Positions 34,139 to 43,150 of a stretch of 64,000 nt of DNA are shown here, in pieces. Below the pieces are notes generated by a model. It worked only from the letters and a program-made list of their open reading frames with translations. It was not told the origin of the DNA and made no database searches. The position numbers and the translations under genes are program-made. The stretch spans positions 1-64,000 of the forward strand of contig DASVHQ010000135.1 of the NCBI GenBank assembly GCA_036382515.1, written 5' to 3'. This DNA is from JADGRF01 sp036382515 (lineage in GTDB: Bacteria > Myxococcota_A > Polyangia > Polyangiales > JAFGIB01). The number at the start of each line of letters is the position of its first letter. The first letter of the stretch is position 1.

Positions 34139-35602
34139 ATGGCACGCAAACAGAACCTCGCGCTGAGAGCTCACGGTGCGCGCCGGAGGCGGCTGCGCAC
34201 GGGCAACCGAGCGTTGCGCGCGAGCGTGCTTTTGGCGCTGTGCCTGTGCGGTGGCAGGCTGCGCGCCGATGATGCGCACGTCGACGCCACGACCACGCTG
34301 CAGGCCTACGACGTCGCGTCACCGGCAACGTCGGTGGTCTGGACGCGCAGGCGGCTCACGCAGACGCTTGCGCTGCGGTACGTGAAGCCGCTGGAGGAAG
34401 CGCAACACGCCGCGCCGCCGGCCTCGGTGCAAGCCGAGGTCAGCTTGCGGCTCAACCAGGAGTTCGGCCAAACCTGCATGGTCGGCGATCGGCTGTGCTT
34501 CGCCGTGATCGACCCGGCGAGGCGTGCGAGCTACACGCCGATTGCGAGCAACGGGCTGCTCGATCTGCCCCTGGCCTACGTCGAGGCTCGCGATCTCGCC
34601 TACGGCTCGGCCGTGCGCCTGGGCCGCCAATACCGTTACGATGCGGTCGGATTCACGCGCATCGATGGGCTGTCGGCCCGCACTGCCCCCTCTCCTTTGC
34701 TCATGTTCGAAGCGGGTTTCGGCACCCTGGTGCGTCGCGACAGCGTGGCCGGGTCCGATGCGTTCGTGCCCGACGGACCGCCACAGCTCGCGCTCGATGC
34801 GCAAGAACGCGCGCGCGCGCCTTACATCCAGCCCGACGTCGCGACCTGGGTCGCCGATGCAAGCATGCACGTCGGTGACGAGCGCTCGCTGCGCGCCAGC
34901 GCGACCTACCGCACTTTGTTGCAGTCCGGCGGCGTGATCGAGCGGCGCATCGGCGCGTCCGCAGTCTCGCAGCCGATGGAAGCCTTGCGCATGTCCGTGC
35001 ACGGGGTGTTCGATGCCATCGACCCTGCGCTGGTGGACGCGGACGTGACCACGCGGGTGCGACTGCGACCCTGGGACGGTGAGATTGCGCTCGAGCGCCA
35101 CGTGCCGCGCTTCGATGCCAGCAGCCTGTGGGCGTACTTCGACGTGGCTCCGACCTGGCTCGCGACGCTCGCAGCCGGTCGACAGATCACGTCGGGCTGG
35201 GATGCGCGCCTCGCCGTTCGGGGCAGGCGTACCGAGCTGCGCGCGGGCGCCGATCACGACCTGGGCGTCGAGGCGTCAAGCTCGCTGCACGACGAGCGCG
35301 ATCAACTCGGCGTCTCGGGCTTCGGCTGGGCCGGCGGCACCGGCCCGCTGTGGGGCGCGAGCGCCTTCGGCAGCCATCGCATGACGAGCGTGGTCAGCCT
35401 GGAGGGCGAGCTGTCGCTGATGCGCATCGACGATCCCTTACGCTCCGCGATGCAAGGCACGTCGCTCTACGAATCACTGGGCGCACATTTCGCTCTCACC
35501 GCGGAGTCCGATTGTCGCGTCGTCCTCACGCACGCACACAGCGGCCCGATCGGCGAACGCCTGTCTCTGCTGGCCTTTTTGCACCTCGGAGCATGGCGAT
35601 GA
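34139..35602 (+). CDS. Candidate outer-membrane beta-barrel partner of the multiheme cytochrome
   Basis: The 487-residue protein has a basic N-region and hydrophobic signal segment (ASVLLALCLCGGRLRA), then alternating amphipathic strands with many short turns, as in barrels (for example RLGRQYRYDAVGFTRIDGLS, SLRASATYRTLLQSGGVIER and WDARLAVRGRRTELRAGADH). A CX6C pair (TCMVGDRLC) lies near residue 120. It overlaps the 13-heme cytochrome gene by 10 bases, so the two are translationally linked. By analogy with porin-cytochrome conduits it may sheathe the cytochrome in the outer membrane; no recognisable MtrB motif confirms this. Confidence 0.55.
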   Translation: MARKQNLALRAHGARRRRLRTGNRALRASVLLALCLCGGRLRADDAHVDATTTLQAYDVASPATSVVWTRRRLTQTLALRYVKPLEEAQHAAPPASVQAEVSLRLNQEFGQTCMVGDRLCFAVIDPARRASYTPIASNGLLDLPLAYVEARDLAYGSAVRLGRQYRYDAVGFTRIDGLSARTAPSPLLMFEAGFGTLVRRDSVAGSDAFVPDGPPQLALDAQERARAPYIQPDVATWVADASMHVGDERSLRASATYRTLLQSGGVIERRIGASAVSQPMEALRMSVHGVFDAIDPALVDADVTTRVRLRPWDGEIALERHVPRFDASSLWAYFDVAPTWLATLAAGRQITSGWDARLAVRGRRTELRAGADHDLGVEASSSLHDERDQLGVSGFGWAGGTGPLWGASAFGSHRMTSVVSLEGELSLMRIDDPLRSAMQGTSLYESLGAHFALTAESDCRVVLTHAHSGPIGERLSLLAFLHLGAWR

Positions 35603-36744
35603 AGGCCCAAGCGCACTGGCTGTCCTGGCTGCTGATGGCGGCGCTTTGTGCCGCTGCTGGTCGCGCTCGCGCAGACGACTCCGCGGCCGAGCTCTCGGCC
35701 CTCGTCTATCCAAAGGCGGCGTCGGGCGTCCGGATGCATCATGAGACCGCAGCCCATCGCGCGCTCGCCTGTACCGCATGCCACGCGACCGCAACAACCA
35801 GCACGCGCGCCGTGGACGACCTGTCCCCCAAGGAGGCCGTCTGTGTTGGCTGCCACGCCGAGCCGACCGACCGCAGCCGTGGCGCGCTCGCTGGTTGCAG
35901 CTTCTGTCACCGCGGCTTCGACCCCGCGCAACCGCAGTTCGTGGCCGCTGGACGGTCTGCGACCCCGCGCATCCGTTTCTCCCACCAGGGCCACGTTGGC
36001 GTCGACGGCCCGTGCGCGAGCTGTCACGCATCGTCGCCCAGCGGTGAACCGAGCCTGCCCAGCATGTCGCAGTGCCTGGCGTGTCACGCGGGAAGGCGCG
36101 CCCTGGCTTGCACCGCCTGTCACCTGGCAACGCCCGGGGGCCTGGTCGAGACACGCTTCCCGGAGGGCAAGCTCGTGCCGCGCAGCGGGTTTCTCGGCAT
36201 GGCGCACGGCGGTGACTTCCTCGTCCGCCATCGCTGGCTCGCCGCCGACGAGGGCAACGCCTGCGCCAGCTGCCACGTCGAGAAGGATTGCAGCGATTGC
36301 CATGCGGGCGACCGCCGGCCCGCGCGCATCCACGCCAACGACTACCTCTCGCTGCATGCGCAGGACTCGCGTCGCATGCAGACGCGCTGCCAGAGCTGCC
36401 ACACCACGCAGAGCTTCTGCCTGCCGTGTCACGCGCGCCTGGGGATCTCGTCGGTGGCGGCTCCCGACCTGCTCTCGCCCAAGCGCTTCCATCCGCCAAG
36501 CAGCCTGTGGACACGCGGGCCGGTGCAGCACGCACGCGAAGCTCAACGCTCACTCGGCAGCTGCGTCAGCTGCCACGCGGAGCGCGATTGCGTGCAGTGC
36601 CACGGGGGCAAGGGCATCGGCGCCGGTCTGTCGCCGCATCCGCCCGGCTTCGCCGCCGACTGCGCTCGCCGGCTCGCTCAGAACACCCGGCCTTGCGCAA
36701 TGTGTCACGGCTCGATTGAGGCGTTACGCCAGCGGTGTCGTTGA
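35593..36744 (+). CDS. Periplasmic 13-heme cytochrome c
   Basis: The 383-residue protein has a Sec signal peptide (WLSWLLMAALCAAAGRARAD) and thirteen CXXCH heme-binding motifs: CTACH, CVGCH, CSFCH, CASCH, CLACH, CTACH, CASCH, CSDCH, CQSCH, CLPCH, CVSCH, CVQCH and CAMCH. That is about one heme per 27 mature residues, dense enough for a molecular wire. Many further His residues can serve as distal ligands (HHETAAHRALAC, IRFSHQGHVG). The family resembles cytochrome c3/doubled-CXXCH proteins. It overlaps the candidate barrel gene upstream, and thiol-redox proteins follow downstream. The substrate or terminal partner is unknown. Confidence 0.92.
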   Translation: MAMKAQAHWLSWLLMAALCAAAGRARADDSAAELSALVYPKAASGVRMHHETAAHRALACTACHATATTSTRAVDDLSPKEAVCVGCHAEPTDRSRGALAGCSFCHRGFDPAQPQFVAAGRSATPRIRFSHQGHVGVDGPCASCHASSPSGEPSLPSMSQCLACHAGRRALACTACHLATPGGLVETRFPEGKLVPRSGFLGMAHGGDFLVRHRWLAADEGNACASCHVEKDCSDCHAGDRRPARIHANDYLSLHAQDSRRMQTRCQSCHTTQSFCLPCHARLGISSVAAPDLLSPKRFHPPSSLWTRGPVQHAREAQRSLGSCVSCHAERDCVQCHGGKGIGAGLSPHPPGFAADCARRLAQNTRPCAMCHGSIEALRQRCR

Positions 36745-36933
36745 CCCGAGACACTGGAATTTTGCGCGGCTCGGCTCGGCGGGTGCGTTCTGGTGCGCCG
36801 GGGTTCACTGCGAGCGGGCGCGGCGTGCCCCGAACGCGCTCGGTTCGATGGGTTTCGTGCTTTGAACTTGCGCCCCCTTGTTGCGGGGGTCTACAAGAAC
36901 GTGTCGCACGGTACTCAACCCTGGAGGTTTCGC

Positions 36934-37188
36934 GTGAGGGAGCTCGTTCGCTACTTGCTAGAAAACGCCTACATCGATTTCGGGGGCGATCTCTCCATGG
37001 AAAAGGTCCGTGAATTTCTGCGCGACGACGACACGCGCGAAGCCCGCGCGCTGCTCGCCAAGCTGATCGACGACAAGGGTGTGGACGACTTGATGATCAC
37101 CATCGCGGATTGCCTGAAGGATCACATCCGCGTCGGCATCACCGAGGAGACCATTCGCGAGCAGCTCAGCACGTACAGCGAGTCTTGA
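36934..37188 (+). CDS. Small soluble protein of unknown function
   Basis: An 84-residue acidic helical protein starts at GTG 36934 with a GGAGG site seven bases upstream (RELVRYLLENAYIDFGGDLS, then MEKVREFLRDDDTREARALL). The upstream ATG at 36793 would add unrelated Arg-rich residues. No membrane segment or Cys is present. I do not recognise a family. Its stop overlaps the TTG start of the next gene (TTGA), so they are likely co-translated. Confidence 0.65.
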   Translation: MRELVRYLLENAYIDFGGDLSMEKVREFLRDDDTREARALLAKLIDDKGVDDLMITIADCLKDHIRVGITEETIREQLSTYSES

Positions 37189-37988
37189 AGCCAGTCGCCG
37201 TCGGCGTCGCGCTGCTGTGGTTCAGTCTCCTGGGCTGCGACTTCGCAGTGCCGGCGCGAGACGGCGCTGCGTGGCACCTGTCCTCGACGCCCGCCGACGG
37301 TGCACAAGCAGTCTCGCGAGCGTCTCGCATCGTCGTGAGCCTGGACCGTGAGGTCGTGCCGCAGAGCGTCGGCCACGGCAGCGTTGCCTTGCGCTCCGGC
37401 GCCGTCGCGGCGGCGGTGACCCTGCGTCTGCAGCCCGTCGACCGTGAGTTGTGGTTGGACATCGACCCGCACGAGCCGCTGGACCCCGAGGTCAGCTACC
37501 GCCTCGAGATCGACGGGCTCGTTGACCTCGACGGCCAGCCGCAACCGGAGCCGTACCGCGCTACGTTCCGCACGGGCACCGGGCTCGGTGCTCACGCCGC
37601 CGACGGCCCGTTCGACCCCGCCGAGATTCGAGCGCTGTTCACTCAGCGCTGCGCGCAGGCCAGCTGTCATGGCGGCAGCAACCCGGCCTCGGGGCTGGAC
37701 CTATCCAGCGCCGCCGGCATTCGTGCGACCGCCATCGGCGTGCGCTCGCAGGGACCCGCAGGCACCACGAGCGAGGAGGGTGTCCGTGGGGCGCTGTGGC
37801 TCACCGGGCTGCGCATCGTCGATATCGTGGCTGGCCGGGGCCAGCCAGCCACCAGTCAGCTGGTCTACAAGCTGCTGGGGGACTCGCACGTCGTGGGGGA
37901 GCGTATGCCTCCCACCGGGGCGCCACTCAGCCTCGCGCAACTGCGCGAGATCTCCGCATGGATCGAGGCCGGCGCGCCGCTGCCGTGA
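37185..37988 (+). CDS. Lipoprotein with Ig-like domain and atypical CX4CH heme-like motif
   Basis: The start is a TTG at 37185 inside the previous stop, which gives a clean lipoprotein signal (GVALLWFSLLGC). The 267-residue protein has an Ig-like domain of the SbsA/Big_5 type (STPADGAQAVSRASRIVVSL) and a C-terminal part with ALFTQRCAQASCHGGSNPAS, a CX4CH arrangement seen in planctomycete and myxobacterial cytochrome-like domains, followed by ERMPPTGAPLSLAQLREISA, which supplies a Met and helix typical of cytochrome c C-termini. It could bind one heme in a non-standard motif. Context with the 13-heme cytochrome supports a redox role. Confidence 0.75.
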   Translation: MKPVAVGVALLWFSLLGCDFAVPARDGAAWHLSSTPADGAQAVSRASRIVVSLDREVVPQSVGHGSVALRSGAVAAAVTLRLQPVDRELWLDIDPHEPLDPEVSYRLEIDGLVDLDGQPQPEPYRATFRTGTGLGAHAADGPFDPAEIRALFTQRCAQASCHGGSNPASGLDLSSAAGIRATAIGVRSQGPAGTTSEEGVRGALWLTGLRIVDIVAGRGQPATSQLVYKLLGDSHVVGERMPPTGAPLSLAQLREISAWIEAGAPLP

Positions 37989-38051
37989 CCAGCCCACTCT
38001 CCGCATCCTCGAGTTCCCTTCCGGCCGGCAGGCTGCTAGCATGCGCCCGCG

Positions 38052-38942
38052 ATGCAGCGGTCGCGTTCAAACTTGGTGTTGCGCCCAGCGCTGGGCCTCT
38101 TGTGTCTCGTCGTCGCTTGCGGCGGTAGTAGCCAGGGCGCGTCGACGCCGGCTCCCGATCGCAGCGCCAAGGCCGGTGCGCCGCGCATCGAGACCCTGGA
38201 GCAGGTCGACACCTCCGACCTGACCGACGCCGAGAAGAGCCTGTGGGCCGACCTGGCGAACGATCAACTCTCGCCCTGTGGCGATCCGGTCAGCGTCGCC
38301 AAGTGCGTCGCGACGCACAACAAGTGCGGTGCCTGCGTGACGGCAGCGCGTTATCTCGCGCGCATGGTCACCGAGGGCTACGACCGCCAGACCGTCGTGG
38401 ACCAGTACCAGGGCCGCTTCGCCAAGGACCGCACGGTCCAACTGTCGCTGGCCGATGCACCTTCGCGCGGCGCGCCGATGGCCAAGGTCACACTCGTCGA
38501 GTTCAGCGACTTCCAGTGTCCACACTGCGGTGCGGCTCATCCCGAGCTCGTGCAGCTGCTGCGAACCTTCGATGGAAGCGTGCGCCTGGTCTACAAGTAC
38601 TTCCCGCTCACGGGTCACCCGCGCGCCATGCCTGCGGCCAGAGCCGCCGAAGCCGCGCGTCTGCAGGGTAAGTTCTGGGAGATGCACGATCTCTTGTTCG
38701 AGCACCAGAGCAGCCTGAACGACGACGACCTGACCAAGTACGCCCAGCAGCTGGGCCTCGACCTGACGCGCTTCGCGGCCGACATGAGCTCGGAAGCGGT
38801 CCAGAAGCGCCTCGACGCGAGCAAGGCGGAGGGTCAGAAGCTCGGCGTGGAGGCCACCCCGTCGTTCTACGTGAACGGCCGTCAGTTCCGCGAATCGCCG
38901 CGCGCGCTCGTGGCCTACGTGCGCGAAGAGCTCGACCTCTAG
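38052..38942 (+). CDS. DsbA-family thioredoxin-fold lipoprotein
   Basis: The 296-residue protein has a lipoprotein signal (LGLLCLVVAC), a Cys-rich middle segment (LSPCGDPVSVAKCVATHNKC, GACV), and a DsbA/DsbG-like thioredoxin domain with active site FSDFQCPHCGAAHPELV and the cis-Pro region GVEATPSFYVNGRQF. It probably oxidises or isomerises disulfides in envelope proteins, or keeps heme-attachment Cys reduced. It follows the redox lipoprotein by 63 bases on the same strand. Confidence 0.88.
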   Translation: MQRSRSNLVLRPALGLLCLVVACGGSSQGASTPAPDRSAKAGAPRIETLEQVDTSDLTDAEKSLWADLANDQLSPCGDPVSVAKCVATHNKCGACVTAARYLARMVTEGYDRQTVVDQYQGRFAKDRTVQLSLADAPSRGAPMAKVTLVEFSDFQCPHCGAAHPELVQLLRTFDGSVRLVYKYFPLTGHPRAMPAARAAEAARLQGKFWEMHDLLFEHQSSLNDDDLTKYAQQLGLDLTRFAADMSSEAVQKRLDASKAEGQKLGVEATPSFYVNGRQFRESPRALVAYVREELDL

Positions 38943-39036
38943 ACCCGGCAGCCGAGCCCAGCTGGTTGCAAGGCCGATGAATACGGCGCCCCCGTGCCGC
39001 GGTCAGCTCGCAGTTACCCCAGCGAGGAACATAACC

Positions 39037-39552
39037 ATGTCGCGACGCCCGCCCGTGTCGATCCGCCATTTCGCAGCGCTCAGTCTCGCACTCGGTGCGC
39101 TGTGGGCGGGGACGTCGTTTGCGCTCGATGCCGGCGCCAAGCTCCCCGAGATCGGTCTTTCTGATCTGACCGGCAAAACAGTCACCGCGGCGTCGCTCGC
39201 GGGCAAGGTGGTGATAGTGGACTTCTGGGCCACCTGGTGCGCCCCGTGCCGCGAAGAGCTGCCCATGCTCGACAAGCTCTACCAGAAGTACCGCGCCCAG
39301 GGGCTCGTCGTGATCGGCGTGAGCGTGGACAAAGACGTCGCCAACGTCCGCAAGTTCCTCGTCAAGTTGCCGCTGTCGTTCCCGATCACGCACGACGCAG
39401 AGCACCAGGTCTCGGGCCGCTACCAGCCGCCGCGCATGCCGTCCTCGTACGTCATCGACAAGAAGGGCATCGTGCGCTTCGTTCACGGCGGTTACCGCGC
39501 CGACGACGCGCAGGAGTTCGAGGCACAGATCCAGTCTCTGCTCTCGAAATGA
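39037..39552 (+). CDS. TlpA/ResA-like periplasmic thioredoxin
   Basis: The 171-residue protein has a signal peptide (HFAALSLALGALWAGTSFAL) and a thioredoxin domain with active site VDFWATWCAPCREELPMLDK and cis-Pro segment QPPRMPSSYVIDKKG. The AhpC/TSA-type insertion (VVIGVSVDKDVANVRKFL) marks it as a TlpA/ResA-like reductant, often used in cytochrome c maturation. The ATG at 39037 has a GAGG site upstream. Neighbouring c-type cytochromes make that role plausible, though no Ccm genes are present in the window. Confidence 0.9.
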   Translation: MSRRPPVSIRHFAALSLALGALWAGTSFALDAGAKLPEIGLSDLTGKTVTAASLAGKVVIVDFWATWCAPCREELPMLDKLYQKYRAQGLVVIGVSVDKDVANVRKFLVKLPLSFPITHDAEHQVSGRYQPPRMPSSYVIDKKGIVRFVHGGYRADDAQEFEAQIQSLLSK

Positions 39553-39597
39553 GCGCGAAGCGCGCGATTGACAGCTGCCACGGCTGTGCGCGCTGAC

Positions 39598-41196
39598 TCA
39601 GGTCGGCCGGACGCGAACGCCCTGCAAGAACTCGGCGAGCGCATCGGCCACGTAGTTGAGGACGTGGACGTCGTCGGCGGAGAAGAAGCCGCCCTGGCGA
39701 TTGATCAGCTGCAGCAGCCCGAGCAGGCGGCCCTCGCGCACGACCGCATGCAGCAGCATGTTTGCCACGTCCAGGCCGGGTCGCCCGTCGATGGCCGCGC
39801 TGTAGCCGGCGTGGACGAGCACGTCGTCGACCACCAGCGGCTGGCCCTCGAGCTTGCAGGCTTGTCCAAGCACGCCCGCGCTGCGCGTGACCGCCGTGCC
39901 GCGCAACGCGTCGGCGCCCGGACCTGACAGCGCCACGAAGCGCAGCTCGTCGGTGTTGATGTCGTAAAGACAGGCGCTTGCGGCCGCGCTAGGCACGGTG
40001 TCGGCAAGCAACTTGATCACGAAGTCCAAGCCCTCGACGGCTGTGTGCAAGTGGGCCAGCTCATGGAGCTCCTGGAACACGTGGGCCAAGCGCTCGCCGT
40101 CCTCGCCGGAGCCCGGGGCTGTGCTGCTGCGTTCGGCGGCCGGGTACTCCACCGCCGGCTCTCCGCGCCAGTCGCGCCATTCCAGCACGATGAGCGGGGG
40201 GCGCTCGGGCGCTTCCGTCCAGCGGTGATCGAAGGCCGCGAGGTTGACGAACTTCCCGCGCGGCGCCTGCTCGATCTTGCGCTGCAGGTCGGCGAGCACG
40301 AAGCGCAGCGCGGCCTCGGCTTCCGTGACGGTCATGCCACGCGGGATCAGGTACGCGCGCTCGCGATATGTAAGGGGGTTTTGTGGGGTGGGCTGTTCGT
40401 CGCGCGTGAGTAGCAAGTCGAGGTGTGGTGGCGTGGGCGTCGTGCGCCCGGGCTCTGCCGCCGTCGGCTGCGGAGCGTGGCCCGGCCGTGCTGCCGGCTG
40501 AGCAGGCGTGCTCGTCGCGGGTGCGGTCGTCGGTTGGCGAGCGTGGCCCCCCACTTTCACCGGGGTCAGCGCCTCGCGCGCCGCGTCTGCAGAGAACGCC
40601 ACGGTCTCGAACTTCTTCTTCTTCTTCGCCGGTGCCTCGGCGGCAGGCTCCGGTGGCGCGAAGGTCCCAGGCTGGGGCGGCGGAGCGGCCGCCAAATCGG
40701 GCTCGGGCTCGGCCGCAGGCGCGGGCGCGGGCGCGCGTGGCGCCGGTTCGACGGCCGGCGCGGCGTTGGCCCCAGGCAACGCCATCCCGGGCGTATAGGC
40801 CACGGTTTGGAACTTGGGCTGCTTGTGCACTTTGGCGGGCGCGCGCGCTGCCGCGGGGTCTGCCGCCGCTTGCGGCGCTTGCTCGGGCAGCTGCGCCTGC
40901 GCAGGTTGCGCCGTCGGCGCAGCGGGCTTGACCACAGGGGGATCGCTCTGGGGCGGTAGCGACGGGCTGATGGGCGTGAGCAGGAATTTCCGGCGCGAGC
41001 CGGAATCGAGAATGGTCACCGTGCCGTCGGGTGCGACTGCGCAGCTGGCCCCAGCAGGTACCCCGCCATCCTCACCAAGCTCTTGGCGAGCGGTGCGCAA
41101 AGCGCCCATCCAGTTCCCCGCCTCGACCTCAAGCTGATGCAAGGGTGTTGCACCGCTCAGCGGATGGACGATCAGCCTCCATCGTTTTGTGGTCAC
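39598..41196 (-). CDS. GAF-domain protein with Pro/Ala-rich linker
   Basis: The 532-residue protein has a small N-terminal domain (TTKRWRLIVHPLSGATPLHQ, then EVEAGNWMGALRTARQELGE), a long Ala/Pro-rich linker (about 95-290), a middle region (about 290-380), and a C-terminal GAF domain (about 385-530) with ASACLYDINTDELRFVALSG and LLGLLQLINRQGGFFSADDV. There is no kinase or cyclase output domain. I chose the GTG at 41194-41196, just inside the conserved N-terminal block; an ATG at 41307 lies upstream of the predicted transcription start. A similar N-terminal domain is common in myxobacterial proteins of unknown role. Confidence 0.78.
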   Translation of the reverse strand: MTTKRWRLIVHPLSGATPLHQLEVEAGNWMGALRTARQELGEDGGVPAGASCAVAPDGTVTILDSGSRRKFLLTPISPSLPPQSDPPVVKPAAPTAQPAQAQLPEQAPQAAADPAAARAPAKVHKQPKFQTVAYTPGMALPGANAAPAVEPAPRAPAPAPAAEPEPDLAAAPPPQPGTFAPPEPAAEAPAKKKKKFETVAFSADAAREALTPVKVGGHARQPTTAPATSTPAQPAARPGHAPQPTAAEPGRTTPTPPHLDLLLTRDEQPTPQNPLTYRERAYLIPRGMTVTEAEAALRFVLADLQRKIEQAPRGKFVNLAAFDHRWTEAPERPPLIVLEWRDWRGEPAVEYPAAERSSTAPGSGEDGERLAHVFQELHELAHLHTAVEGLDFVIKLLADTVPSAAASACLYDINTDELRFVALSGPGADALRGTAVTRSAGVLGQACKLEGQPLVVDDVLVHAGYSAAIDGRPGLDVANMLLHAVVREGRLLGLLQLINRQGGFFSADDVHVLNYVADALAEFLQGVRVRPT

Positions 41197-41243
41197 GATC
41201 TGTGCACCGCTCTGGTCCGTGGGGCTGGGGAAAACCAAGAAAG

Positions 41244-41273
41244 TCTTTAGCAACCGCGACTTTGAGCGGTCAA
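41244..41273 (-). promoter_or_regulatory. Promoter of the GAF-domain gene
   Basis: Minus-strand TTGACC (41268-41273), 18-base spacer and TAAAGA (41244-41249), ending about 48 bases before the GTG start at 41196. This supports the GTG rather than the ATG at 41307. Confidence 0.55.
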
Positions 41274-41405
41274 GGAAAGCAAGTTGTAACCGACTCGAAA
41301 CATTCACACTCTAGGATCGGGCCATAACGCTTTGTCTCGTCGGCGATTTGGGCTACCACGCATAACCCATGAACCGTGTGCAAAGCCAGCTGAGAGCATA
41401 GAGAC

Positions 41406-42083
41406 ATGTGGGTCCTAGTCATTGGTTCCAGCGCCATTCTCCAGCGTGAAGACGGTGGGCTGGCCGTGCTCCGAGAGCTCGGCTGTCGGGTTCAAGCCCA
41501 CGACTTGTGGGATGATCTCGACGAGCCCGCGTTCCTGGAGGACCCGCCGGCGGCCATCCTGGTCGAGGCGCTCGACCAGTTCGACGCGGGGCGCGCAGCG
41601 CTGATGCGTATTCGAGCGGTCGCCGCGCTCGTCGAGGTTCCGTGTCTGGTGGCGGTCTCCGTCGGCCAGGCGCAACGCCTCGACGGAAACGACGGTTTCG
41701 ACGATTTCGTGCTGGTGCCGTACGTGCCCGCCGAGCTCTACATGCGGATCCGGCGCGCGGAGTGGCGTCGCAGCGAATTCGCGGGCAAGGAACGCATCAA
41801 GATCGGGCCGATGTGCCTCGACCTCGCCGGTCACGAGGTCACCGTCGACGGTCGCGTGATCGAGCTGACTCATCAGGAGTTCGCGCTGCTCAAGTTCCTC
41901 AGCCAGAACCGCGGTCGCGTGTTCAGTCGCGAACAGCTGCTCAACCGCGTGTGGGGCGTGAACTACTACGGTGGCAGTCGAACCGTGGACATTCACGTGC
42001 GACGCTTGCGCATGAAGCTCGGCCCGATGGCCGATCCGATCGAAACCGTGCGCGGTGTCGGGTACAAGATGAAGGCTCCGTGA
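41406..42083 (+). CDS. OmpR-type response regulator with degenerate receiver
   Basis: The 225-residue protein has a receiver-like N-domain (1-115) and an intact winged-helix DNA-binding domain (about 130-225: VIELTHQEFALLKFLSQNRG, GGSRTVDIHVRRLRMKLG, ETVRGVGYKMK). In the receiver the acidic pair is replaced (VIGSS instead of DD), the phospho-acceptor Asp is Glu (PAAILVEALD), and the conserved Lys is Val (FVLVPYVPAEL). It therefore cannot follow normal phosphorelay chemistry, and the Glu may mimic phosphorylation. No histidine kinase is adjacent. The stop overlaps the pdxA GTG start. Confidence 0.88.
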   Translation: MWVLVIGSSAILQREDGGLAVLRELGCRVQAHDLWDDLDEPAFLEDPPAAILVEALDQFDAGRAALMRIRAVAALVEVPCLVAVSVGQAQRLDGNDGFDDFVLVPYVPAELYMRIRRAEWRRSEFAGKERIKIGPMCLDLAGHEVTVDGRVIELTHQEFALLKFLSQNRGRVFSREQLLNRVWGVNYYGGSRTVDIHVRRLRMKLGPMADPIETVRGVGYKMKAP

Positions 42084-43111
42084 CACGCGCACCGCTAGCC
42101 ATTTCCACCGGTGACCCGGGTGGGGTTGGTCCTGAGATTTCGCTGCGCACCGCGCTCGCCGAATGCGAGCACGATGCCGTCGTGGTCTTTGGCGACGCGG
42201 CTTGGCTCGGGGCACGTGCGCTGGAGCTCGGTGCGCAGCAGGCGCAGCTGGTGCGCATCGCGGCGCACGAGCGGCTCGAGCTGCCGCGCGGCACGATCGG
42301 CCTCGCCGACGTGGGTGTTGCCTGGGATGCTGAAGCGCTCGCGCACCGAGGCAGCGCCCGAGGCGGCCTCGCGCAGCTGCGCGCGCTCGACCTCGCCACG
42401 GCTGCTGCTCGTAGCGGGCTGGCTCGCGGCCTCGTCACCGCACCCATGAGTAAGGCCGCCGTGAATCTCGCGGGCTTCGATTTCGTGGGCCACACCGAGC
42501 ACCTGGCCAAAGCCGCGGGTTTGCCTGACGACGCCGTGACCATGATGTTTCTCGGACCCAAGCTGCGCGTCGCGCTGGTCACGACGCACGTCGCCATCGC
42601 GGAGCTGCCGCGCGAGATCACTCGCCCGCGCGTATTGCGCACGATCCGCCACCTGGCGGAAGCGCTGGTGCGTGATGCCAAGGCCGACGGGCGCACCCGC
42701 GCGATCGACCTCGTCGTCACCGGCCTCAATCCGCACGCGGGTGAAGAGGGGCTGTTCGGCGACGAGGAGCCACGCGTGATCGAGCCCGCCATGCGCGACG
42801 CACTCGCACTTGCCTCCGTCGTAGAGGGACGAGTCACGCTGCGTGGCCCAATGCCGGCCGAGACGGCGTTCCGCCAGGCCGCGGCCGGATCGATCGATGG
42901 AATCATCGCGATGATGCACGATCAAGCCACCATCGCATCGAAGCTCCTGGACTGGGGGCAAGCCGTGAACGTCACGTGGGGGTTGCCCTTCGTCCGCACG
43001 AGCGTCGATCACGGGGTGGCCTACGACGCCGCGCAGAGCGGCGAGATCGACACGGAGGGCATGCGCTCGGCCTTCCGACTCGCACAGCGCTTGACTGCCT
43101 ACGCTGCATGA
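42080..43111 (+). CDS. pdxA: 4-hydroxythreonine-4-phosphate dehydrogenase
   Basis: PdxA oxidises 4-phosphohydroxy-L-threonine in the DXP-dependent pathway of vitamin B6 synthesis. The 343-residue protein has STGDPGGVGPEISLR at the N-terminus, VTAPMSKAAVNLAGFDFVGH with substrate and metal contacts, LNPHAGEEGLFGDEE, and MHDQATIASKLLDWGQAVNV with the metal-binding region and FVRTSVDHGVAYD. The GTG at 42080 overlaps the regulator stop (GTGA) and is at the family N-terminus. Its coupling to an orphan regulator is unusual. Confidence 0.93.
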   Translation: MTRAPLAISTGDPGGVGPEISLRTALAECEHDAVVVFGDAAWLGARALELGAQQAQLVRIAAHERLELPRGTIGLADVGVAWDAEALAHRGSARGGLAQLRALDLATAAARSGLARGLVTAPMSKAAVNLAGFDFVGHTEHLAKAAGLPDDAVTMMFLGPKLRVALVTTHVAIAELPREITRPRVLRTIRHLAEALVRDAKADGRTRAIDLVVTGLNPHAGEEGLFGDEEPRVIEPAMRDALALASVVEGRVTLRGPMPAETAFRQAAAGSIDGIIAMMHDQATIASKLLDWGQAVNVTWGLPFVRTSVDHGVAYDAAQSGEIDTEGMRSAFRLAQRLTAYAA

Positions 43112-43150
43112 CAGTGTGAGTACATGGCGCAGCGGGGCGACCGTGCTGCG

